NCBI RefSeq assembly: GCF_002632465.1
Contig: NZ_NIBS01000005.1
Span: 124,001 to 188,000, forward strand
Direction: 5' to 3'
Source: Xenorhabdus budapestensis
GTDB taxonomy: Bacteria; Pseudomonadota; Gammaproteobacteria; Enterobacterales; Enterobacteriaceae
Length of the DNA stretch: 64,000 nt
The notes under the pieces are model-generated. The model made no database searches and was not told the origin of the DNA. It saw only the letters and a program-made list of their open reading frames with translations. Shown here in pieces: positions 1-9,133 of this stretch (position 1 is its first letter; each line of letters opens with the position of its first letter). A program made the translations under genes and the position numbers.

Positions 1-111
1 ACCCTGGAGAAACGCATGATCCGCATCAACCCTAATCGCAGCGGGGCCGAAACAATTATGCGTATCTTGCAGGCAAGCAGTCGGTTGAATATATCTGGGA
101 AATATCTTTAA
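1..111 (+). CDS. C-terminal end of an unidentified protein (partial)
   Basis: The first reading frame is open from the window edge for 36 codons and closes with TAA at 109-111. The visible tail includes RMIRINPNRSGAETIMRIL and ends in SGKYL. The start lies upstream of the window and I do not recognise the family. The composition is ordinary for an enteric protein, which supports a real gene end, but 36 residues are too few to assign a function. Confidence 0.4.
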   Translation, partial: TLEKRMIRINPNRSGAETIMRILQASSRLNISGKYL

Positions 112-604
112 ATAGAAAAATATACCCTATGGATTTCAGACTGCAACTTGAAAGACGACGGGTATAGTAGCCAATAATTCCCCCAGTGATTTATATTTAT
201 TTATATGGAATGCGCGATGAAATACGCAGATACATTAATGAATCAGTCACTCCAGGACGAGAGTATGTTAATAATGAAAATATTTATGTTCTATTAACTC
301 ATTAACAACAACGTTAGGATTGGAAAGAGAAAGAGGAATAAAGCAGTTTTTTGAAAATACATTGAAAGTCAAAAAACATATGAGTTCTACTCATAAATTA
401 CTTGCCAATGACAACATAAAAAAATCACTTCATAATTCTTGAGGCCACTCTTTCGGTCTGATTGTTGTCAGCTCGACTTTCCTTTAACCAAGTGGTCGCG
501 TATCAAAATGAAAGGAAATCGAGCAAAGGTAGAAATATAAAAACACTCCCTATCAGGTAGACATAAACCACATTTAAAAGTGATATAAGTATAGACTTAA
601 TACC
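112..604. other. Intergenic stretch with one repeat and no convincing gene
   Basis: After the repeat element at 121-168, this AT-rich stretch holds only short open frames of about 30 codons without good ribosome binding sites. No hairpin followed by a T run stands out. It probably contains the promoter of the broken AbiEi-like gene at 605, but no clear -35/-10 pair can be chosen by eye. Confidence 0.4.
121..168 (+). repeat. Short palindrome-bounded repeat (TATACCC...GGGTATA), copy 1
   Basis: A 48-nt element bounded by TATACCC and GGGTATA. Inside are the family's typical left part (CCTATGGATTTCA) and right part (CAACTTGAAAGACGACG). The same ends recur at 27859-28037 (long form), at 31435-31480 (opposite orientation) and, more diverged, at 40814-40869. 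This is the compact form without the central insert. Its size, terminal inverted repeats and intergenic location fit a non-autonomous, MITE-like element. Confidence 0.7.
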
Positions 605-994
605 ATGAATCAAACTACCGCTATTCAACGCCTGAGTAAATTTGATCAACAAGGCCGCTATGTCTTCACCGCTAAAGATCTTGCCAAAGCAATGAGGAGA
701 GGTGAATACAACTATGTCAGCTTAGAATCTGCACTATCTGAATACGGTGCCATTTCACAAATTCCAATTGATCGGCTGACAGTGATGACTACAGGCCGTA
801 AAGGAACCTACAAAACCCCTTTCGGTATCATTGAATTTACACACACAAAAAGGTCAGCCCCCAATATTATCTGTAATATCAAATAAATTGGCAGACCACT
901 CCGCCTGGCAAGTAAACAAGCCGCCTACCGTAACCTAAAACGAGTGGGTAGAAATACACATTTAGTTGAAGAGAGGATAATCTATGAAGCTTAA
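605..994 (+). pseudogene. Broken AbiEi-type antitoxin gene (internal deletion plus in-frame stop)
   Basis: The first 93 codons encode a helical start (FTAKDLAKAM) followed by YVSLESALSEYGAIS and VMTTGRKGTYKTPFG, the pattern of AbiEi-family type IV antitoxins. A TAA at 884-886 interrupts it. The same frame then continues with LRLASKQAAYRNLKRVGRN and stops at 992-994, which resembles the usual AbiEi C-terminal segment. The join between the N-terminal helix and YVSLES is too short for an intact winged-helix domain, so about 50 residues also seem to be missing. Intact AbiEi represses its own operon and neutralises AbiEii; this copy is unlikely to do either. Family assignment is from motif memory. 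Confidence 0.6.
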
Positions 995-1166
995 TCGTAC
1001 AGATTTCTCACAACTGGTCGATCGCAATTTGCCAAATAATATCTTTACACGTACTTTAGGAAACGAAAAATTTATCCCTTATTTAATTTCAAGCTTAGAA
1101 GAACTATTCAAAAAGCTGCAACTTTCGCTCTCCGATAATAATGACCAACCCGAATTCAGACTGTAA
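984..1166 (+). pseudogene. Remnant of the partner (AbiEii-like) toxin gene
   Basis: A 60-residue frame starts at an ATG overlapping the end of the AbiEi-like frame by 11 nt, the tight coupling expected of an abiE operon. A GAGAGGA ribosome binding site lies just upstream. Only the start (MKLNRTDFSQLVDR) looks like an AbiEii nucleotidyltransferase N-terminus. The rest has no nucleotidyltransferase motif and stops far short of the usual 250-300 residues. Most likely it is a 5' remnant joined to unrelated sequence. An independent small protein is possible. Confidence 0.35.
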
Positions 1167-1172
1167 AAGCTG

Positions 1173-1219
1173 GCCTGAGGAATATCACCACTTTATTTTA
1201 TTAATATTGTTCCTCAGGC
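1173..1219. terminator. Inverted repeat between the abiE remnant and paaZ
   Basis: A 10-bp perfect stem: GCCTGAGGAA at 1173-1182 pairs with TTCCTCAGGC at 1210-1219 across a 27-nt AT-rich loop. It lies between the convergent ends of the abiE remnant and paaZ, so it may terminate transcription from either side. The long loop and lack of a strong T run make it atypical. Confidence 0.4.
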
Positions 1220-1253
1220 ACTTTATCTCTCTTATTCAGAGCATATTAACGAG

Positions 1254-3317
1254 TTAAACATAATCCCTCTGCTGCCGCTCCACCAATGTGAGGATGCTGT
1301 AAAGGGCGACAGGCTGTTGCTCCTGATTCAAAACCTGCACATCCCAAATGACAACACCCTGTGGCTTGTCATCCGGGGTCTTCTGAACTTTCTTGATCTT
1401 CTTCTTGCAGGTCAACCGAACCTGAATCGTATCACCAATTTTCACTGGTTCAATAAACCGCAGGTTTTCCATACCGTAGTTCGCCAAGACAGGCCCGACA
1501 GGTGCATCAACGAACAGACCGGCAGCAGCCGATACAACAAAGTAACCATGCGCCACACGCTCACCAAACAGGGATTCAGCCGCACCAATTTTATCCATAT
1601 GGGCATAAAAATGATCCCCGCTCAGACAGGCGAAATTGACGATATCCGCTTCTGTCACCGTCCGGCGAGCAGTCAGCAGACTTTCCCCAATTTCAATTTG
1701 TTCGAAATACTTACGGAACGGATGAACAGGATCTTCCTTCACTTTCGCACCGCGCACCCACTCACGACCAATAGCCGCCAGCATACTTGGGCTGGCCTGA
1801 ATTGCTGTGCGCTGCATATAGTGTTTCACCGCACGCAATCCACCCAGCTCTTCACCACCACCAGCACGTCCCGGCCCGCCATGTACCAACATAGGTAGCG
1901 GAGAACCGTGTCCTGTGGATTCCGCTGATGCCGCCTCATCCAGAATCAACATACGGCCATGAGCACAAGCTGTTGCCCGAATAACCTGCATCGCAATTTG
2001 CTCATCTGCCGTGACCAATGAACCCACCAGACTACCTTGCCCCATCAAGGCCAGAGCAATCGCCTGTTCCGTGTCCTGATAAGCCATCAAAGTGGAAACT
2101 GGCCCAAAGGCTTCCGTTTCATGTACGACCTGATTGGTCATCGGATCTGCACAATAAAGCAGAGTTGGCGGGTAGAATGCCCCATCACTGTGGGTATTAT
2201 TTGCCAGCACTAACTTATCCAACGCACCGCCGCACAGTAATTCACAGCCACCGTGTAACAGTTCATCAACCTTGGATTGGACTTCACCCCGTTGTTCAAG
2301 GTTGATCAATGCCCCCATGCGTACATCCGGTAAAGCAGGATCACCTACCACTACACCAGACAGACGTTTAAGCAGCGCTTGTTTAACCACCTCAAGTTGA
2401 CTGATCGGCACAATAATACGCCGAATAGCCGTACATTTTTGCCCTGCTTTTACCGTCATCTCACGGACAACTTCCTTAATGAACACACCAAATTCTGGCA
2501 TTTCCGGCGTAACATCCTCCCCCAAAATACAGCAATTGAGGGAATCCGCTTCCATCGTGAATGAAATTGATTTCTCAATCAGCCGTGGATGAACTCTCAA
2601 TTTCTGACCCGTCTGGGCTGAACCTGTAAAAGTGACTGCATCCTGATAATTGAGATGATCAAACAGATCACCAATTCCACCGCAGATCAGTTGCAATGCA
2701 CCTTCCGGCACTAAGCCACTGTCGAGGATCAATTTCACCATCGCCTGTGTCAATTGTGCTGACGCTGTCGCAGGTTTAATGATCGCCGGCATACCCGCCA
2801 TCCAGGTCGGAGCCAGTTTTTCCAACATTCCCCAACAAGGGAAGTTAAACGCATTGATATGTAGCGCAACGCCGGGACGAGAGGTCAGAACATGGCGAGC
2901 GACAAACTGGGACTGTTTCGAAAGTGGGATCATCTCATCTTCCGGCCACAAAACATCATCCGGTAACTCACGTCCTGCCAGACCCGCATAGGAAAATAAC
3001 GTTGCGATGCCTCCTTCAATATCTATCCAGCCATCCGAACGGGTCGCGCCGGTTTCTGCTGAAATAGCATACAGGGCTTCTTTATTAGCAAGCAGATGCT
3101 TTGCAACGGCTTTCATCATCTGAGCCCGCTGCTGGAATGTCATAGCCGCGAGAGCTTTGCCCCCTTTTTCCCGGGCATAACTGAGACTATCAGCCAGTGG
3201 CAGCCCATCTGAACATACCTGATACAAGGCTTTACCATTTACTGCATGGTGAATAGTTCTGGCATTACCTTTCCCATAAACCCAGGCACCACATATATAA
3301 CTGGTTAACTGTTGCAT
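1254..3317 (-). CDS. paaZ: PaaZ, bifunctional oxepin-CoA hydrolase / aldehyde dehydrogenase
   Basis: PaaZ opens the oxepin-CoA ring of the phenylacetate pathway with its C-terminal MaoC-like hydratase and oxidises the resulting aldehyde with its N-terminal NADP-dependent aldehyde dehydrogenase. The N-terminal ~520 residues carry the catalytic Glu in FTMEADSLN and the catalytic Cys in [11 protein letters not shown]. The C-terminal ~150 residues carry [14 protein letters not shown], the hydratase active site. I start it at ATG 3317, giving 687 residues beginning [10 protein letters not shown] as in the E. coli protein, because GGAG sits 7 nt upstream. A GTG four codons earlier is possible. It is transcribed divergently from paaA. 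Both active sites look intact, so the dead-end tropone shunt is not predicted from loss of the dehydrogenase. Confidence 0.96.
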   Translation of the reverse strand: MQQLTSYICGAWVYGKGNARTIHHAVNGKALYQVCSDGLPLADSLSYAREKGGKALAAMTFQQRAQMMKAVAKHLLANKEALYAISAETGATRSDGWIDIEGGIATLFSYAGLAGRELPDDVLWPEDEMIPLSKQSQFVARHVLTSRPGVALHINAFNFPCWGMLEKLAPTWMAGMPAIIKPATASAQLTQAMVKLILDSGLVPEGALQLICGGIGDLFDHLNYQDAVTFTGSAQTGQKLRVHPRLIEKSISFTMEADSLNCCILGEDVTPEMPEFGVFIKEVVREMTVKAGQKCTAIRRIIVPISQLEVVKQALLKRLSGVVVGDPALPDVRMGALINLEQRGEVQSKVDELLHGGCELLCGGALDKLVLANNTHSDGAFYPPTLLYCADPMTNQVVHETEAFGPVSTLMAYQDTEQAIALALMGQGSLVGSLVTADEQIAMQVIRATACAHGRMLILDEAASAESTGHGSPLPMLVHGGPGRAGGGEELGGLRAVKHYMQRTAIQASPSMLAAIGREWVRGAKVKEDPVHPFRKYFEQIEIGESLLTARRTVTEADIVNFACLSGDHFYAHMDKIGAAESLFGERVAHGYFVVSAAAGLFVDAPVGPVLANYGMENLRFIEPVKIGDTIQVRLTCKKKIKKVQKTPDDKPQGVVIWDVQVLNQEQQPVALYSILTLVERQQRDYV

Positions 3318-3635
3318 TTTTTTCTCCACCGATTGTATTAATGAATCATCATTAACTACATCTACAACATTTATGTATCACATAATCCATGAAAAAGACC
3401 ATCTGATAAATTAACAAAATTAGAACATATTAGGGGCGGTGCATGTTAATATCCCTAACAATAAAAATTAATCACGGCTTCTTTAAAAAATAAAAAGCAA
3501 ATATTGTGATGTGTTCGACAAATATACAAACAAACCGTTTGATATTTTTGTTATCGATTTGTAGATTTACAGTTTCATTTAATGATTCATTTTTATCTTT
3601 AAAACTAAAAAATAAGAATCATATGTGGAGCATAT
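3318..3635. promoter_or_regulatory. Divergent paaZ-paaA control region
   Basis: This AT-rich 318-bp gap separates the two divergent paa transcripts and must hold both promoters. It contains the PaaX operator at 3583-3621. An isolated GAATCA half-site lies at 3343-3348 near paaZ. A partial CRP-like half (TGTGA near 3505) lacks a good partner. The ribosome binding site of paaA is the GGAG just before its ATG. No -35/-10 pair can be chosen with confidence. Confidence 0.55.
3583..3621 (+). promoter_or_regulatory. PaaX operator upstream of paaA
   Basis: TGATTC at 3583-3588 and GAATCA at 3616-3621 form an inverted repeat separated by exactly 27 nt. This is the arrangement I recall for the E. coli PaaX operator, TGATTC(N27)GAATCA, downstream of the paaA promoter start. 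The site ends 14 nt before the paaA start codon, so repressor bound here would block early transcription. PaaX is encoded in this window, and phenylacetyl-CoA is the known inducer in E. coli. That it works the same way here is inference. Confidence 0.75.
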
Positions 3636-4577
3636 ATGACAACTGAGCAACTCCAGGCGCACTTTGACACCAAGATCGAGGCAGATCTTTCCATTGAAGC
3701 TAAGGACTGGATGCCCGATGCCTATCGCCAAAACCTGATACGTCAGATCAATCAACACGCACACTCAGAAATTATCGGCATGTTACCGGAAGCCAACTGG
3801 CTCACTCGTGCCCCCACACTGCGCCGCAAAGCGGTGTTATTGGCAAAGGTACAGGATGAAGCAGGGCACGGGCTTTATCTCTACAGTGCCGCAGAAACAC
3901 TTGGCTGCTCTCGTCAGGACATCTACCAGAAGCTACTGGATGGCAAGATGAAATATTCATCAATCTTCAACTATCCCACCTTAAGCTGGGCTGATGTCGG
4001 AGTCATTGGCTGGCTGGTGGATGGTGCTGCAATTGTTAATCAGGTCGCCCTGTGCCGGGCATCTTACGGCCCTTATGCCCGTGCTATGGTCAAAATCTGT
4101 AAAGAAGAGAGTTTCCACCAGCGGCAGGGATATGAAGCGGTTATGGCATTAGCAAAGGGTAACGAAGCTCAGCGTGCCATGCTGCAAGATGCCATCAATC
4201 GATTCTGGTGGCCGACGCTGATGATGTTCGGCCCCAATGACAGTGATTCTCCCAACAGTGCCCAAAGCATGGCCTGGAAAATCAAACGGTTCAGTAATGA
4301 TGAACTGCGACAGAAATTTATTGATAACACCGTCCCTCAATTGGAAGCATTAGGCATGACTGCTCCCGATCCAGCGTTGACCTGGGATGAAACCACTGGT
4401 CATTACCGTTTTGGTGAAATCAATTGGGATGAATTCTATCAAGTGCTCAAAGGGCGGGGCATATGCAATCACGAACGTCTGGAAGCCAAACGCCGTGCGT
4501 GGGAAAGCGGGAGTTGGGTGCGTGAAGCGGCTTCTGTTCATGCCAAAAAAATGGCTGCCAAAAAACAGGCTGCTTAA
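3636..4577 (+). CDS. paaA: PaaA, catalytic subunit of ring-1,2-phenylacetyl-CoA epoxidase
   Basis: PaaA is the di-iron monooxygenase subunit that epoxidises the aromatic ring of phenylacetyl-CoA, acting with PaaB, PaaC, the reductase PaaE and the maturation factor PaaD. The 313 residues match the family length. Iron-ligand helices are visible as [13 protein letters not shown] near residue 72 and [13 protein letters not shown] near residue 155. The start codon follows a GGAG site and lies just after the PaaX operator, so this is the first gene of the catabolic operon. paaB follows after 41 nt. Confidence 0.97.
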   Translation: MTTEQLQAHFDTKIEADLSIEAKDWMPDAYRQNLIRQINQHAHSEIIGMLPEANWLTRAPTLRRKAVLLAKVQDEAGHGLYLYSAAETLGCSRQDIYQKLLDGKMKYSSIFNYPTLSWADVGVIGWLVDGAAIVNQVALCRASYGPYARAMVKICKEESFHQRQGYEAVMALAKGNEAQRAMLQDAINRFWWPTLMMFGPNDSDSPNSAQSMAWKIKRFSNDELRQKFIDNTVPQLEALGMTAPDPALTWDETTGHYRFGEINWDEFYQVLKGRGICNHERLEAKRRAWESGSWVREAASVHAKKMAAKKQAA

Positions 4578-4618
4578 TCCATTGCGTTATTAGTCAGATT
4601 CGGAAAAGGAGACAAAAC

Positions 4619-4906
4619 ATGAACGATACCGATTGGCCACTGTATGAAGTCTTTATCCGCAGCAAGCAGGGGCTGACTCACCGTCATGTCGGCAGCCTCC
4701 ACGCAGCAGATGATCAAATGGCACTGGAAAATGCACGTGATGCCTATACCCGACGCAATGAAGGTTGCTCTATCTGGGTGGTGAAATCCATTTATCTGGT
4801 TGCATCACAACCAGAAGATCGCGGGGCTTTTTTCGAACCCTCAGAAGACAAAATCTACCGTCATCCGACTTTCTACACGATCCCTGATGGCATTAAGAAT
4901 ATGTAA
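4619..4906 (+). CDS. paaB: PaaB, epoxidase complex bridging subunit
   Basis: A 95-residue protein beginning NDTDWPLYEVFIRSKQGLTH, typical of PaaB. In E. coli this small protein bridges the PaaA-PaaC heterodimers of the phenylacetyl-CoA epoxidase and has no catalytic site of its own. Its length and position between paaA and paaC are canonical. AAAGGAGAC lies before the ATG, and paaC begins 9 nt after the stop. Confidence 0.95.
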   Translation: MNDTDWPLYEVFIRSKQGLTHRHVGSLHAADDQMALENARDAYTRRNEGCSIWVVKSIYLVASQPEDRGAFFEPSEDKIYRHPTFYTIPDGIKNM

Positions 4907-4915
4907 AGGTGAGAC

Positions 4916-5719
4916 ATGAATACATCTCGTGTTGCTTCACCCAACCAGACGCTTTTTAACGATATCCTTGTTAGCTACGTACTGCGTCTGGCAGACAGCC
5001 CGCTGATTCTGGCACAACGCCTGTGCGAATGGTGTGGTCATGCGCCAGAGCTGGAGATTGACTTAGCGTTGTCCAATATTAGTCTCGATTTACTGGGGCA
5101 GGCACGTAACTTTCTCAGTTATGCCGCCACGCTTTACGGAACAAATCACGGGACAGAAGTTGATGAAGATAAACTGGCTTTTGGTCGTGAGGAGCGAGAA
5201 TTCCGCAATCTTTTGCTGGTGGAACAACCTAATGGTGGCTTTAACGATACGTTGGCTCGCCAATTTTTCATTGATGCCTATCACGTCTTACTTTATCAGG
5301 CATTAGGGCAAAGTCAGGACCCTCAGCTAGCAGCCATCAGTAATAAATCATTGAAGGAAGTGGAATATCACCTGCGTTTCAGCCGTGGCTGGATGATCCG
5401 TCTGGGGGATGGCACAGAACAAAGTCACGAGAAAATGCAAAACTCTGTCAATCAATTGTGGCGCTTTACCGGCGAACTATTCCACTGTGATGAAGTGGAA
5501 CAACAACTTGCTGAGGTCGGAATTGCCATCGATCCCCGCACATTATATGAACCGTGGCAACAAATCGTCAAAGAGACCTTCTTGCAAGCCGCGTTAAACA
5601 TACCAGAGGGAATACCTTATCGACAGGGCGGCAAACAAGGGCAACATACCGAACATTTGGGTTACATACTGGCAGAAATGCAATTTTTGCAACGGACTTA
5701 CCCAAACTGTAACTGGTGA
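4916..5719 (+). CDS. paaC: PaaC, structural subunit of phenylacetyl-CoA epoxidase
   Basis: A 267-residue ferritin-like helical protein, the non-catalytic partner of PaaA. The helices LRLADSPLILAQRLCEWCGH and LSNISLDLLGQARNFL are characteristic. It stabilises PaaA in the hydroxylase complex. AAAGGTGAG forms the ribosome binding site, and the gene lies within the paa operon. The following 59-nt spacer to paaD contains several imperfect CCGATAA repeats, which suggests replication slippage there. Confidence 0.95.
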   Translation: MNTSRVASPNQTLFNDILVSYVLRLADSPLILAQRLCEWCGHAPELEIDLALSNISLDLLGQARNFLSYAATLYGTNHGTEVDEDKLAFGREEREFRNLLLVEQPNGGFNDTLARQFFIDAYHVLLYQALGQSQDPQLAAISNKSLKEVEYHLRFSRGWMIRLGDGTEQSHEKMQNSVNQLWRFTGELFHCDEVEQQLAEVGIAIDPRTLYEPWQQIVKETFLQAALNIPEGIPYRQGGKQGQHTEHLGYILAEMQFLQRTYPNCNW

Positions 5720-5781
5720 CTGAGGCTGATAACTAAATCCGATAACCCGATAACCAAGCCCGATAAGATCAGGAGGAAATG

Positions 5782-6303
5782 ATGGAACAGCAATTCAAAA
5801 CATTGCAGCAGCCGGAAGTCCATCAGATCTGGCAGTGTTTACATCAGATTGCCGATCCAGAATTGCCAACACTATCCATTACCGACCTCGGTATGGTACG
5901 GGCTGTTCTGCCTTTCCAAACTGAGCAAGCCGAACAAACAGGCTGGCAGGTGATATTCACCCCGACTTATTCAGGCTGCCCGGCGACAGAATTTCTGGTC
6001 AATGAAATCCACACAACACTGACTCAGGCAGGGTTCTCGCCAGTGCATGTCGATGTGAGTCTGAGTCCGGCATGGACAACTGACTGGATGAATGCAGATG
6101 CCAGGCAACGTTTACGTGAATCCGGTATCGCGCCGCCACAAGGCTCAGCTTGTGAGAAACCGACAGATACAGAATCCATCATCTGCCCCCGTTGTAGCAG
6201 TCATGAGACGGAGAAAATCAGTGAATTCGGTTCCACCGCCTGCAAAGCGCTTTATCGCTGCCGACAATGCCTGGAGCCCTTCGATTATTTCAAATGTATT
6301 TAA
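5782..6303 (+). CDS. paaD: PaaD, Fe-S cluster maturation factor for PaaE
   Basis: A MIP18/DUF59-type protein required for a functional epoxidase complex, probably by helping to assemble the PaaE iron-sulfur cluster. The N-terminal half has DPELPTLSITDLGMVR and YSGCPATEF. The C-terminal ~40 residues contain four Cys pairs or singles (CPRCSS, STACKALYRCRQC, and the final C), the zinc-ribbon-like tail of PaaD. Two adjacent ATG codons are available at 5779 and 5782. I prefer 5782 because it is spaced 5 nt from AGGAGG. The length of 173 is near the family norm. Confidence 0.93.
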   Translation: MEQQFKTLQQPEVHQIWQCLHQIADPELPTLSITDLGMVRAVLPFQTEQAEQTGWQVIFTPTYSGCPATEFLVNEIHTTLTQAGFSPVHVDVSLSPAWTTDWMNADARQRLRESGIAPPQGSACEKPTDTESIICPRCSSHETEKISEFGSTACKALYRCRQCLEPFDYFKCI

Positions 6304-6333
6304 TTTTAAATGTATTTAACAAGGGAGCAGCAG

Positions 6334-7494
6334 ATGACTATTCTTCATCGTCCCAGTTCTCAACAAAAACAGTTCCAACAGGAACAATCTTACCGGACGC
6401 AACTCCAGCGGGCACCGTTTCAGCGAACACAATTTCATCGCTTACGTATTGCCGCTATTGAGCGGGAAACTTCTGATTCCGTTGCAGTCACGCTGCATAT
6501 ACCCGATGAATTAAGAGAATTCTTTCACTATCAGCCCGGTCAGCATCTGACACTCAAAGCAAAGGTAGGTGGGGAAGAGCTACGCCGCTGTTATTCCATC
6601 TGTAGTTCGCCACTGGATAATCTATTGCAAATCGGCGTCAAAGCCGTTTATCAGGGGCGTTTTTCCACCTTTATCAACCAACAATTGGAAGTTGGCGATG
6701 AATTAGAAGTCATGCAGCCACAAGGTAATTTCGGTCATCGTCCTGATACTGATACACGGGGAAATTATCTGGCTATTGCAGCGGGTTCCGGTATTACCCC
6801 GATCTTATCGATTATCAAAAGCACACTGGCCCTGGAGCCAGAGAGTTCTTTTACTCTGATTTATGGTAATCGTACCAGTCGCTCCGTGATGTTCAAAGAA
6901 GCACTGTCTGATCTCAAGAACCGCTATCTACAGCGTTTTCAGGCGATATACCTATTCAGTCAGGAAACTACCGACAGTCCGCTGTTCAACAGTCGTATCA
7001 ATGCAGAAAGTCTCTTACGTATCGGCAAAACCCTGCTCACTTTTGCTCAGTTTGACCACGCCTTTCTTTGTGGGCCTGAAGCTATGCTGGATGATGCCAA
7101 AATAGCACTTGAGCAGGCTGGCATGCCGTCTGAATACATTCATAGTGAACGTTTCAACACGGGGAATCGTCCCCTTTACTCCACTTTCCGTCCAGACAAT
7201 CTGATCGAACGCAATGAAACCCGTGTCGAAATTCATCTGGATGGCCGCACCTTAAATATTGTCATGCACGCTGAGGATAACAGCATTCTTGATGCAGCCC
7301 TGCGTCAGGGAGCAGATTTACCCTATGCCTGTAAAGGCGGGGTTTGCGCCACCTGTAAATGCCGGCTCAAATCCGGTGAAGTGGATATGGGAGTGAACTA
7401 CAGCCTGGAGCCGGACCAACTGGCTTCCGGCTATATTTTAAGCTGTCAGTCGTGGCCGAAAGGCGACGGTGTCGTTGTTGATTTTGACGTCTAA
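6334..7494 (+). CDS. paaE: PaaE, NADPH-dependent reductase of phenylacetyl-CoA epoxidase
   Basis: PaaE delivers electrons from NADPH through FAD and a plant-type 2Fe-2S cluster to PaaA. FAD binding is shown by LRRCYSICSS, the nicotinamide domain by IAAGSGITPILSII and the cluster by CKGGVCATCKC plus a later Cys near LSCQSW. I start it at 6334 after AAGGGAG. An upstream in-frame ATG at 6310 has no ribosome binding site. With about 35 extra residues (Gln/Arg-rich) before the usual MTTFH-like start, the N-terminus is longer than in E. coli. Confidence 0.95.
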   Translation: MTILHRPSSQQKQFQQEQSYRTQLQRAPFQRTQFHRLRIAAIERETSDSVAVTLHIPDELREFFHYQPGQHLTLKAKVGGEELRRCYSICSSPLDNLLQIGVKAVYQGRFSTFINQQLEVGDELEVMQPQGNFGHRPDTDTRGNYLAIAAGSGITPILSIIKSTLALEPESSFTLIYGNRTSRSVMFKEALSDLKNRYLQRFQAIYLFSQETTDSPLFNSRINAESLLRIGKTLLTFAQFDHAFLCGPEAMLDDAKIALEQAGMPSEYIHSERFNTGNRPLYSTFRPDNLIERNETRVEIHLDGRTLNIVMHAEDNSILDAALRQGADLPYACKGGVCATCKCRLKSGEVDMGVNYSLEPDQLASGYILSCQSWPKGDGVVVDFDV

Positions 7495-7550
7495 GATTTC
7501 TCATCAATAAGAAATTTTCAAGAAAAAATGGTCACAAATCAGGAGCCACC

Positions 7551-8324
7551 ATGAACCAAGAATGGATTTTATGCCAGCAGCAACAGCGGGTACGCACACT
7601 GACTCTCAACCGTCCAGAAGTGCGCAACGCTCTCAGTAATGACTGTCTGGAACAGCTTGTACAGCATCTGGAGCAGGCGGATACCGATATCGGCACTGGC
7701 GCTATTATCATTACCGGCTCACAGCGCTGTTTCGCGGCGGGTGCCGATCTCAAAGAACTACAGCAACAGACGGTTGCTACCGCAATAACTGATCGTCGTC
7801 CTCAACTCTGGCAACGCCTGAACAATATCAGCAAACCGATAATAGCCGCTGTTAATGGCTATGCGCTCGGCGCGGGTTGTGAACTTTCACTGGCCTGTGA
7901 TCTGGTGATCTGCGGTGAAAGTGCCCGCTTCGGCCTGCCGGAAATCACTTTGGGATTAATGCCGGGCGCGGGAGGTACACAGAGACTTATTCGCAGTGTT
8001 GGCAAGGCCCTTGCCAGCCAGATGATATTAACAGGTGAAGCTATCGATGCTCATCAGGCACTGCAAGCGGGGTTAGTGAGTGAAGTCTGTATCGATAACC
8101 TGACGTTGAAACGGGCACAACAGATAGCAAACCGTATCAGTGAATTTTCGCCGCTGGCATTGCGGGCGGCTAAGGCTGCGCTCAGGACTGCACACGAAAC
8201 CAGCCTGTCACAAGGGCTGTCTGCCGAGCGCCAACACTTTATTGCTTTGGCAGGTACAACCGACCGTCAGGAAGGTATTTCGGCCTTCCTTGAAAAACGT
8301 AATCCAACATTTAAAGGATGCTAG
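7551..8324 (+). CDS. paaF: PaaF, 2,3-dehydroadipyl-CoA hydratase
   Basis: A crotonase-family enoyl-CoA hydratase of 257 residues in the beta-oxidation half of the pathway, where it hydrates 2,3-dehydroadipyl-CoA to 3-hydroxyadipyl-CoA. The oxyanion-hole segments are CFAAGADLKEL and NGYALGAGCELSLACD. The catalytic Glu pair is in the ALGAGCELSLA and GLPEITLGLMPGAGGTQRL regions. The ending FLEKRNPTFKGC is typical of PaaF. A GGAG site precedes the ATG, and paaG starts 3 nt after the stop. Confidence 0.94.
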   Translation: MNQEWILCQQQQRVRTLTLNRPEVRNALSNDCLEQLVQHLEQADTDIGTGAIIITGSQRCFAAGADLKELQQQTVATAITDRRPQLWQRLNNISKPIIAAVNGYALGAGCELSLACDLVICGESARFGLPEITLGLMPGAGGTQRLIRSVGKALASQMILTGEAIDAHQALQAGLVSEVCIDNLTLKRAQQIANRISEFSPLALRAAKAALRTAHETSLSQGLSAERQHFIALAGTTDRQEGISAFLEKRNPTFKGC

Positions 8325-8327
8325 TAG

Positions 8328-9131
8328 ATGGAAAATGAAAATATACCCACGATCCTCACTGAAATTAAAGCAGGTGTCCTTAGCATTAAACTCAACCGCC
8401 CAAAATGTATAAACAGTTTTAACGAGGAAATGCACCGGCAGCTAAGTGAAGCACTAAAGATTGCTGAACAGGATGAATCGGTGCGCTGTGTGCTGCTCTC
8501 AGGAGCCGGACGTGGCTTTTGTGCGGGGCAAGATTTAAACGATCGCAGCGCTATTATCAATGTAGGTGGCGCTCCTGATCTCGGTTATTCCATTGAAACT
8601 TTCTACAATCCGCTGATCCGCCGTCTAACTTCCTTACCCAAACCTGTGGTCTGTGCTGTGCATGGTGTAGCCGCAGGAGCCGGTCTCTCTATCGCTTTGG
8701 CCTGTGACATTGTGATCGCAGCCCGCGACACCAGCTTTATTCAGGCGTTCTGTCGTATCGGCCTGACACCGGATGCAGGCGGTAGCTGGTTCCTGCCTCA
8801 TCATATTGGCCATGCCCGAGCCATGGGAATGGCTTTGTTGGGAGACAAAATCACCGCTGAACAGGCACTGGAATGGGGAATGATCTGGCAGGTTTTCGAG
8901 CCTAATGAGTTAGAGGAGAAAGCCTGGGAAATCGCGCAACGTCTGGCAACCCAGCCAACCTTCTCTCTCGCGTGTATTAAGAAATCCACTTATGCCGCGG
9001 CAAGCAATACGTTAGATGAGCAACTTAATCTCGAACGCGATCTACAACGCCAGTGCGGACACACTGAAGACTTCCAGGAAGGCGTCAACGCATTCATAGA
9101 AAAACGCGAACCACAATTCAAAGGAAGATAA
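8328..9131 (+). CDS. paaG: PaaG, 1,2-epoxyphenylacetyl-CoA isomerase
   Basis: A second crotonase-fold protein, 267 residues. PaaG isomerises the ring epoxide to oxepin-CoA and later moves a double bond in the beta-oxidation branch. Family markers are SGAGRGFCAGQDLNDR, HGVAAGAGLSIALACD and IGLTPDAGGSWFLP, with the catalytic Asp in the TPDAGGS loop. It is packed between paaF and paaH with 3- and 2-nt gaps, so translation is probably coupled. Confidence 0.94.
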   Translation: MENENIPTILTEIKAGVLSIKLNRPKCINSFNEEMHRQLSEALKIAEQDESVRCVLLSGAGRGFCAGQDLNDRSAIINVGGAPDLGYSIETFYNPLIRRLTSLPKPVVCAVHGVAAGAGLSIALACDIVIAARDTSFIQAFCRIGLTPDAGGSWFLPHHIGHARAMGMALLGDKITAEQALEWGMIWQVFEPNELEEKAWEIAQRLATQPTFSLACIKKSTYAAASNTLDEQLNLERDLQRQCGHTEDFQEGVNAFIEKREPQFKGR

Positions 9132-9133
9132 CC

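Noticed and set aside
1254-3317. Possible tropone-producing variant of PaaZ
   Set aside because: The catalytic Glu (FTMEADS) and Cys (GQKCTA) of the aldehyde dehydrogenase domain are both present, so a shunt through loss of this domain is not supported.
3480-3530. CRP site in the paaZ-paaA gap
   Set aside because: Only one good half (TGTGA) is visible and the second half is poor; not enough for a call.
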